Notes under the pieces: generated by a model
The model's input: only the letters and a program-made list of their open reading frames with translations
What the model was told of the DNA's origin: nothing
The model's database searches: none
Translations under genes and position numbers: made by a program
Shown: in pieces, positions 5,998-9,612 of the stretch
How the letters are laid out: each line of letters opens with the position of its first letter
Position numbering within the stretch: position 1 is the stretch's first letter
Source of the DNA: DASPTH01 sp046727575
GTDB lineage: Bacteria > Actinomycetota > Acidimicrobiia > IMCC26256 > DASPTH01
Length of the DNA: 9,612 nt
Assembly: GCA_046727575.1 (NCBI GenBank)
Contig: JBKPCV010000021.1
Location: 1 to 9,612, forward strand
Direction of reading: 5' to 3'

Positions 5998-6293
5998 TCC
6001 GGCGTATCGCATGCACCACGGCAGCACGCGCACAGGTGCACGACGTCGCCGAGCCCGACGAAGTTGAACAGCTCGACCAGGCCGCCATCCGCGCCGTGGA
6101 GCAGGAGCCAACGACCGCGCCGCGACACAGCGACCTGCAGCCGTGCCAACGCATCCACGGCGTAGAGATCAGCCGGCACCAGCCACGAGACATCAAGGTC
6201 CACGGCGCCACCGCTCGTCACAGACGGCGACGGCGCCATTCGTTCGATCGGACCGCCGTGGTTTCGCCACTCCTCGAACTCACCGTTCGACAT
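5952..6293 (-). CDS. STAS-like domain protein
   Basis: A 113-residue protein with a STAS/anti-anti-sigma-like core at about 31-87 (VDLDVSWLVPADLYAVDALARLQVAVSRRG..., then WLLLHGADGGLVELFNFVGLGDVV). ATG 6293 is supported by GAGGA eight bases upstream; further in-frame starts exist at 6425 (44 residues longer, poor sequence) and 6239. The VDALARLQ helix and the NFVGL segment are typical of small actinobacterial STAS proteins. The Ser/Thr that anti-sigma kinases phosphorylate in SpoIIAA-type proteins (DSSG loop) is not evident: the loop reads LYAVDAL. The tail (88-113) is unusual, with four Cys in LCACCRGAC, and is encoded antisense to the sigma factor's last codons. It may belong to a partner-switching or lipid-transport-type STAS family; proximity to a sigma factor favours regulation. 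The role is inferred. Confidence 0.7.
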   Translation of the reverse strand: MSNGEFEEWRNHGGPIERMAPSPSVTSGGAVDLDVSWLVPADLYAVDALARLQVAVSRRGRWLLLHGADGGLVELFNFVGLGDVVHLCACCRGACDTPDQGDADVDRGAEPPA

Positions 6294-6421
6294 CGGCAGC
6301 GTCCTCTCCTGTGGCCCGTCGAGCCATATCGAAGTAACTCCGCCCAGGGTCGAAACTCGTCGCGTCGCGTCGTGGCATACGGAGTTCATTCTGCAAGGAC
6401 GAGCAGTGTCACGCTGCAGAC

Positions 6422-7465
6422 TCAAGTCGAATCATCGTCGCCGGCCGGCGGCGTTGGTGCGAACCAGCCGGTGGGAGCGACCGGCGTTCCCGTTGCCATG
6501 CGCGGCGCGTAGTACTCGAAGAAGAGGCGTGCAACGAGCTCCCCGCGGGCGCTGACGCCAGTCTTCTCGAAGATCGACTTCAGATGGTCCTGCACGGTGT
6601 AGGGCGAGAGAAACAAGCGCCTGGCGATCTCATTCGTCGAGAGCCCTCGAGCGACGTGCTCGGTCACGCGCCGTTCCCTGTCGGTAAGGCCATAGGCCGC
6701 AGCGATCAGTGGTGCGAGCTCGCGTGAGGGCACTGGTTCGAGGATGACCGCGGCTCGAGCATCCGGTCCGTCACCGAGCAGCGACCCGCGCACGAGCAAC
6801 CAGCGGCCACTGGGTGTCGAGACGCGCGCACGGGCGATGGTGTCGCCAGGGGCGTCCTCAGATGCAGCGAGGCGGGCTCGGCTGGCGACGGCGTGGATCA
6901 CGAGCAGCAAAGGCCCTCCGCGGCCGTCGCCGACTCGCAACTCGTCGATCCAATGCTGCGCGACAGCGTTGCTCAACTCGACCGAGTTGTCGGCCGCGAG
7001 CACGAGCAGACCCGCGTCGACGTCCTCCGGGTCAGCCGAGAGCACAGAGGTCAGTACGGCACGTCGGAGCCCCTCGGCGAGATCGCCCGATAGGGAAGCG
7101 AGGAGCTTCGTCTCGGCGGGCGCGAAGGCACGTCCGGTCTCGCGCAGGAGAGTGATCCCACCCCACGTCCCTGAATCGACGACGAGTGCAGCGCGCAACT
7201 CGTCTCCGAGACCGTTCGGTCGCCGGAGCTGGCGCTGGCGCAGGCTGCGGTCGAGATCTCCTCCGGTCACTTCACTTCTCGGACCGGCTCTCGACGGTCC
7301 GTATCTCGTGGCGGCGATGAGCCGGCACGCACGCGCCGGTCGGCGACGCCCAGCAATCGCGCACGCTCCACGCGTGCGCGTGAGTGATGTCGCGGCACGC
7401 GTATCCGGGTCCACCTCGCAACGGCCTGTTCGGCCGAACGGGCGTCCTGGCGCGCTGAAGGTCAA
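6422..7465 (-). CDS. LuxR-type regulator, N-terminus damaged
   Basis: A LuxR-family DNA-binding protein of the GAF-like plus HTH type. The C-terminal HTH (about 257-318) is intact: LTDRERRVTEHVARGLSTNEIARRLFLSPYTVQDHLKSIFEKTG. Before it, family-like sequence runs from about residue 66 (EVTGGDLDRS, RPNGLGDELRAALVV, WGGITLLR, FAPAETKLLASLSGDLAEGLRRA) through a PAS/GAF-like segment. Residues 1-65 do not look like the family apart from a possible VDPDT at 19-23; they are Arg/Ala-rich, like out-of-frame translation. The only start reaching this far is TTG 7465, overlapping the HxlR stop (TTGA), with no ribosome binding site; GTG near 7414 is an alternative. Relatives are usually longer at the N-terminus. 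I infer 5' truncation, possibly plus a frameshift, so the gene may be a pseudogene or express only a shorter HTH protein. Confidence 0.75.
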   Translation of the reverse strand: MTFSAPGRPFGRTGRCEVDPDTRAATSLTRTRGACAIAGRRRPARACRLIAATRYGPSRAGPRSEVTGGDLDRSLRQRQLRRPNGLGDELRAALVVDSGTWGGITLLRETGRAFAPAETKLLASLSGDLAEGLRRAVLTSVLSADPEDVDAGLLVLAADNSVELSNAVAQHWIDELRVGDGRGGPLLLVIHAVASRARLAASEDAPGDTIARARVSTPSGRWLLVRGSLLGDGPDARAAVILEPVPSRELAPLIAAAYGLTDRERRVTEHVARGLSTNEIARRLFLSPYTVQDHLKSIFEKTGVSARGELVARLFFEYYAPRMATGTPVAPTGWFAPTPPAGDDDST

Positions 7466-7911
7466 TGTTCGGCGACGCGGGCGTCGTGCTTCTCGCGGTT
7501 GGTGAGCACCTCACCCATGTGTGCCTCGGCCCAGTCCTTGATGCCGCGCATCACGTGTTGGAGCGAGATGCCGAGGTCGGTGAGCTCGTAGGTGACCGTG
7601 ACCGGCACGGTCGGAGTCACGGTACGGGTGACCAGTCCGTCGCGCTCGAGGGAGCGCAGCGTCTGGGTGAGCATCTTCTGGCTGACCCCGGCCAGCCGGC
7701 GGGACAGCTCGGAATACCGCATCGACCGCGGCGCGTCGACGCAGTCGCCCCCGGGATGGTGCGGGCCGTCGCTGCCGAGCGCGGCCAGGATCAGCGCGAC
7801 CCACTTGTCGGAGATCCGTTCGAGCAGCTGGCGGCTCGGGCAGCCCGCCAGGAACGCGTCGTACTGGACCCTCGCCTGCGCCCGCTTCTCGGCTGCCGTC
7901 ATGGTTGGCAT
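7462..7911 (-). CDS. HxlR/DUF24 family regulator, QorR-like
   Basis: A 149-residue winged-helix regulator. ATG 7911 is set by AAGGAG six bases upstream; the open frame to 8124 lies in the control region. Cys24 in the CPS motif near the N-terminus is the conserved redox cysteine of thiol-sensing DUF24 proteins (YodB, HypR, QorR). ISDKWVALILAAL (33-45) and RYSELSRRLAGVSQKMLTQTLRSLERDGLVTR (65-96) form the HTH, followed by the wing VPVTVTYELTDLG (102-114). Between these lies a Gly/Pro/His-rich insert (about 46-64) with a second cysteine, Cys57. The gene is divergent from an NAD(P)H:quinone oxidoreductase, exactly as C. glutamicum qorR is beside qor2, where QorR represses both and is released by thiol oxidation. 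The same circuit is likely here. The stop codon abuts the damaged LuxR frame. Confidence 0.92.
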   Translation of the reverse strand: MPTMTAAEKRAQARVQYDAFLAGCPSRQLLERISDKWVALILAALGSDGPHHPGGDCVDAPRSMRYSELSRRLAGVSQKMLTQTLRSLERDGLVTRTVTPTVPVTVTYELTDLGISLQHVMRGIKDWAEAHMGEVLTNREKHDARVAEH

Positions 7912-7944
7912 CGACCGCTCCTTCTCACCGTGGGGTGACCTACG

Positions 7945-7978
7945 CACTTCCAAGTGTCTACTTCCTAATAGAGAGTAG
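7945..7978. promoter_or_regulatory. Operator-like palindromes between HxlR and oxidoreductase genes
   Basis: Two dyads lie side by side in the 118-bp divergent spacer (7912-8029). CACTT-CC-AAGTG (7945-7956) is a perfect 5-bp inverted repeat. A 21-bp imperfect palindrome covers 7958-7978: arms CTACTTCCT and AGAGAGTAG around AAT, with 7 of 9 positions pairing. This is the most AT-rich part of the neighbourhood. DUF24/HxlR proteins typically bind such dyads between themselves and their target gene, so this is the probable autoregulatory and qor operator. I cannot place the two promoters' hexamers with confidence; CATAGT at 7985-7990 is a possible plus-strand -10. Confidence 0.55.
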
Positions 7979-8029
7979 CCGTTCCATAGTGATGTGGTCA
8001 ACGTCGGACACAGCACAAGGAGCAACCCG

Positions 8030-8947
8030 ATGTGCACCTCCACCTTCCGCACTGCCATCGTCCGTACTCCACGCGGACCCGACTCGATCGAGATCATCGA
8101 CGTTCCGGCCGTCGAGCCCGGCACCGGCGAGGTCCGGATCTTGGTCGCCGCCGCCCCGGTGAATCCCGTAGACCTCGCGGTCGTGGGTGGCGTGTTTCAC
8201 GCGATGGGGCTGATCAACCAGCCGGAGCGGACCGGTCTGGGCTGGGACTTCGCCGGCACCGTCGCCGCGGCCGGCAGCGGCGTTGACCTCCCCGTCGGTA
8301 CCCGGGTCGCGGGCCTGGTGACCGGTTTCGACCGCGACTTCGGCACCTACGCCGAGCAGCTCGTCGTGCCCGCAGCGGACCTGGCCGTCGTTCCCGACGG
8401 GTTGGACCTCGTCGAGGCTTCGACGGTGCCACTCAACGGGCTGGCCGGGGCCCAGATCGTCGACTTGCTCGACGACGCCCCCGCCGACGGCAACCGGCTG
8501 CTGGTAACCGGCGCGGCCGGTGCGGTCGGAGGTTACGTCGCCGCGCTCGCACCGGACCGGGGCTGGCACGTGACCGGTCTGGCCAGAGCTGAGGACGAGG
8601 AGTTCGTCCGGAGTCTCGGCGCTGACTTCACCACGCACGGCGACCCGGGCTGGGACGCGGTCGCCGACGGTGCGGTGCTGCAGGAACGGGCCCTCGCCCT
8701 GGTCCGCGACGGCGGAGCGTTCGTCGGCGTCCAGCCGAGCGCCGAGCCCGCCGCCGAGCGCGGGATCACCGTCGTCACGGTGGTAACACACGCCGACGGT
8801 CCTCGATTGGCTGACCTGCTCGCCCGCGCCGCATCCGGCCAACTGCCGGCACGCGTGCACGCGGTCGTGCCTCTGGACGAGGTCGCCGACGCCCATCGAG
8901 CGATGGCCAAGGCCGGCGTGCGCGGTCGCTACGTGCTCAAGCCCTGA
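8030..8947 (+). CDS. NAD(P)H:quinone oxidoreductase, zinc-independent MDR family
   Basis: A 305-residue medium-chain dehydrogenase/reductase of the quinone-oxidoreductase branch. ATG 8030 is set by AAGGAG at 8017-8022 (7-nt spacing). The N-terminal GroES-like domain (about 1-120) contains APVNPVDLAV (42-51) and GLGWDFAGTV (69-78), where zinc alcohol dehydrogenases would have GHE; no structural or catalytic zinc cysteines are present. The nucleotide-binding fold (about 121-270) has LLVTGAAGAVGGYVAALA (157-174), the QOR-type cofactor motif. The C-terminal segment HAVVPLDEVADAHRAMAKAGVRGRYVLKP is typical. It probably reduces quinones or other electrophilic enones with NADPH in the cytosol. It is controlled by the divergent redox-sensing HxlR protein. 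It is close to the usual family length (about 305-330). The exact substrate is not determinable. Confidence 0.93.
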   Translation: MCTSTFRTAIVRTPRGPDSIEIIDVPAVEPGTGEVRILVAAAPVNPVDLAVVGGVFHAMGLINQPERTGLGWDFAGTVAAAGSGVDLPVGTRVAGLVTGFDRDFGTYAEQLVVPAADLAVVPDGLDLVEASTVPLNGLAGAQIVDLLDDAPADGNRLLVTGAAGAVGGYVAALAPDRGWHVTGLARAEDEEFVRSLGADFTTHGDPGWDAVADGAVLQERALALVRDGGAFVGVQPSAEPAAERGITVVTVVTHADGPRLADLLARAASGQLPARVHAVVPLDEVADAHRAMAKAGVRGRYVLKP

Positions 8948-8948
8948 C

Positions 8949-9400
8949 CAAATCGTCGGCCCGAGCCTCATCATCCGTGACGCGCTGTTCGGCGGGTCGA
9001 CGCGTTTCAACGACTTCCGCCGGCTCGGGATCGCGACCAACATCCTCGCAACCCGCATCGACGGGTTCGTCGAGGCCGGGCTCATGGACCGCCCGTCGAT
9101 ACTCCGACAGCACCGAGCAGTTCGAATACGTCCTCATCGACAAGGGCCGAGACCTGGCCGACGTCGTCGTCGCGCTCGCCCAGTGGGGCGACCGCTGGGC
9201 GGCGACAGACGGCCCGCCCGTGCTCAACACGCACACCGTCTGTGACGGCAATCACCGAGCAGCTGACGTGTTCGAACTGCGGCAAAGTGCACGATCGTCG
9301 GCATGTGTACGTGCGCCCCGGAGCCGGGATGCCGGCCGACATCGCGGAACAGATGTGGAGCTCGCCCTATCGTCCAGACCGGCAGGACGCCACCGACTGA
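8949..9400 (+). pseudogene. Decayed HxlR regulator (5' truncated, two frameshifts)
   Basis: Three consecutive frames together rebuild an HxlR protein. Frame 3 from 8955: VGPSLIIRDALFGGSTRFNDF, RRLGIATNILATRIDGFVEAGLMDR. Frame 1 from about 9090: RRYSDSTEQFEYVLIDKGRD, then ADVVVALAQWGDRWAATDGPPVLNTHTVCDG. Frame 2 from about 9248: AITEQLTCSNCGKVHDRRHV, then YVRPGAGMPADIAEQMW, ending TGA 9398-9400. Removing one C from the CCC run at 9092-9094 gives MDRRRYSDS, and removing one G at 9247-9248 joins TVCD to AITEQL, so both shifts look like single-base gains. The C-terminal CxxC extension with VRPGPG-like sequence is known in this HxlR subgroup. The first 25-30 residues (Cys motif and first helix, before LLIIRDAL) are gone, and the oxidoreductase stop ends at 8947. 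It is a different HxlR subfamily from the intact gene at 7462. It probably once regulated the reductase at 9549. Confidence 0.85.
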
Positions 9401-9404
9401 TGCT

Positions 9405-9422
9405 CGCCCGCGTCCGCGGGCG
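9405..9422 (+). terminator. GC-rich hairpin after the HxlR remnant
   Basis: CGCCCGC (9405-9411) and GCGGGCG (9416-9422) form a perfect 7-bp stem around a GTCC loop, four bases after the remnant's TGA. There is no U-tract, as is common for actinobacterial hairpin terminators. Position and stability fit a terminator for the former HxlR gene. Confidence 0.4.
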
Positions 9423-9548
9423 CGCAGTGGTCGTCTGTGCGATTCTCACCTATGAGCCGAGCCGGGCTGCGCGACGATGAGTTTCCCGCGCCTGCTCGGT
9501 CGTAACGTCCGGTTCAGAGCACACGACCCTGCATGACAGGAGCATCCG

Positions 9549-9612
9549 ATGGCAACGATCAAGGCGAGCATGTTCAGTGCCCTCGACGGCGTTGTGGACC
9601 CCGGCGTCGGCA
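9549..9612 (+). CDS. DHFR/RibD-C family reductase, partial (N-terminus only)
   Basis: Only 21 codons are in the window: MATIKASMFSALDGVVDPGV followed by G. ATG 9549 follows AGGAG (9538-9542) with 6-nt spacing. The pattern of a short first strand then SLDG-like SALDGVV is the signature start of bacterial dihydrofolate-reductase-family (RibD C-terminal-like) proteins, whose natural substrates are mostly unknown. The gene runs off the right edge. A decayed HxlR gene lies 148 bp upstream on the same strand, and HxlR regulators often sit beside such reductases. The spacer (9401-9548) holds the hairpin and a weak promoter candidate: GTTTCC then, 16 bp on, TAACGT near 9503. Confidence 0.75.
   Translation, partial: MATIKASMFSALDGVVDPGVG

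Noticed and set aside
6403..6417. Hairpin GCAGTG-TCA-CGCTGC after the LuxR stop as a terminator
   Set aside because: The stem is only six pairs with one G-U and there is no U-tract, which is too weak to list as a feature.
6036..6512. Plus-strand frame opposite the STAS-like gene
   Set aside because: No recognisable domain, and composition unlike a protein. The minus frame has a STAS-like core and a plausible ribosome binding site.
7912..8124. N-terminal extension of the HxlR frame to 8124
   Set aside because: It would cross the divergent promoter region and the oxidoreductase start. AAGGAG before ATG 7911 fixes the shorter form.
7462..8947. Transposon or integron carrying the HxlR-oxidoreductase pair
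   Set aside because: No terminal inverted repeats, target-site duplication, integrase or attachment site could be seen at either edge.
7958..9085. Minus-strand open frame of 375 codons
   Set aside because: It is the shadow of the quinone oxidoreductase gene, which has a good ribosome binding site and full domain motifs on the plus strand.
9452..9508. Small frame MSRAGLRDDEFPAPARS before the DHFR-family gene
   Set aside because: Seventeen codons without a ribosome binding site or recognisable sequence; probably chance.

Overview
The window is high-GC DNA with actinobacterial hallmarks: GC-rich third codon positions, GTG as well as ATG starts, AGGAGG-type ribosome binding sites, an ECF sigma factor with a SnoaL tail, a LuxR-type regulator, a STAS-like protein, HxlR regulators and RibD/DHFR-like reductases. 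Nothing in it fixes the genus. I see no tRNA, rRNA, CRISPR array, transposase or phage gene.

Layout. Bases 1-232 hold no gene I can name, but they end in a striking promoter: -35 and -10 hexamers 19 bp apart around a perfect 14-bp palindrome, the arrangement of SoxR/MerR-activated promoters. It would drive a two-gene operon: a VOC (glyoxalase-fold) protein with all four classical metal ligands (233-643), then an alpha/beta hydrolase with a cysteine nucleophile elbow (646-1539). The hydrolase stop codon directly abuts the stop of a convergent gene (1540-2811, minus). That gene encodes an unusual fusion: CDGSH [2Fe-2S] domain, divergent ferredoxin-like domain, second CDGSH domain, group II truncated haemoglobin. 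Upstream of it lie a 231-bp spacer and a 5'-truncated reductase remnant (3043-3261, minus).

Next come two divergent classical short-chain dehydrogenases (3258-3983 minus and 4206-4958 plus) around a 222-bp control region with an operator-like palindrome. The second is followed after 25 bp by an ECF sigma factor with a C-terminal SnoaL domain (4984-5997). Its 3' end overlaps a convergent STAS-like gene (5952-6293, minus). A LuxR-type regulator (6422-7465, minus) with a damaged N-terminal region follows.

Bases 7462-8947 form a compact redox module: an HxlR/DUF24 regulator (minus) divergent from a zinc-independent NAD(P)H:quinone oxidoreductase (plus), with operator-like palindromes between them. 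This is the known QorR/Qor2 type of pairing. Both flanking genes have lost their 5' ends exactly where the module ends: the LuxR gene on the left, and on the right a second, frameshifted HxlR gene (8949-9400). This suggests the module replaced an older intergenic region. The window closes with the start of a DHFR/RibD-C family reductase (from 9549).

Overall this looks like an accessory, repeatedly rearranged stretch devoted to redox and electrophile stress (VOC, Cys-hydrolase, Fe-S/haem fusion, SDRs, quinone reductase, thiol-sensing regulator) and its regulators. Several gene joints are flush, and three genes are decayed or truncated.
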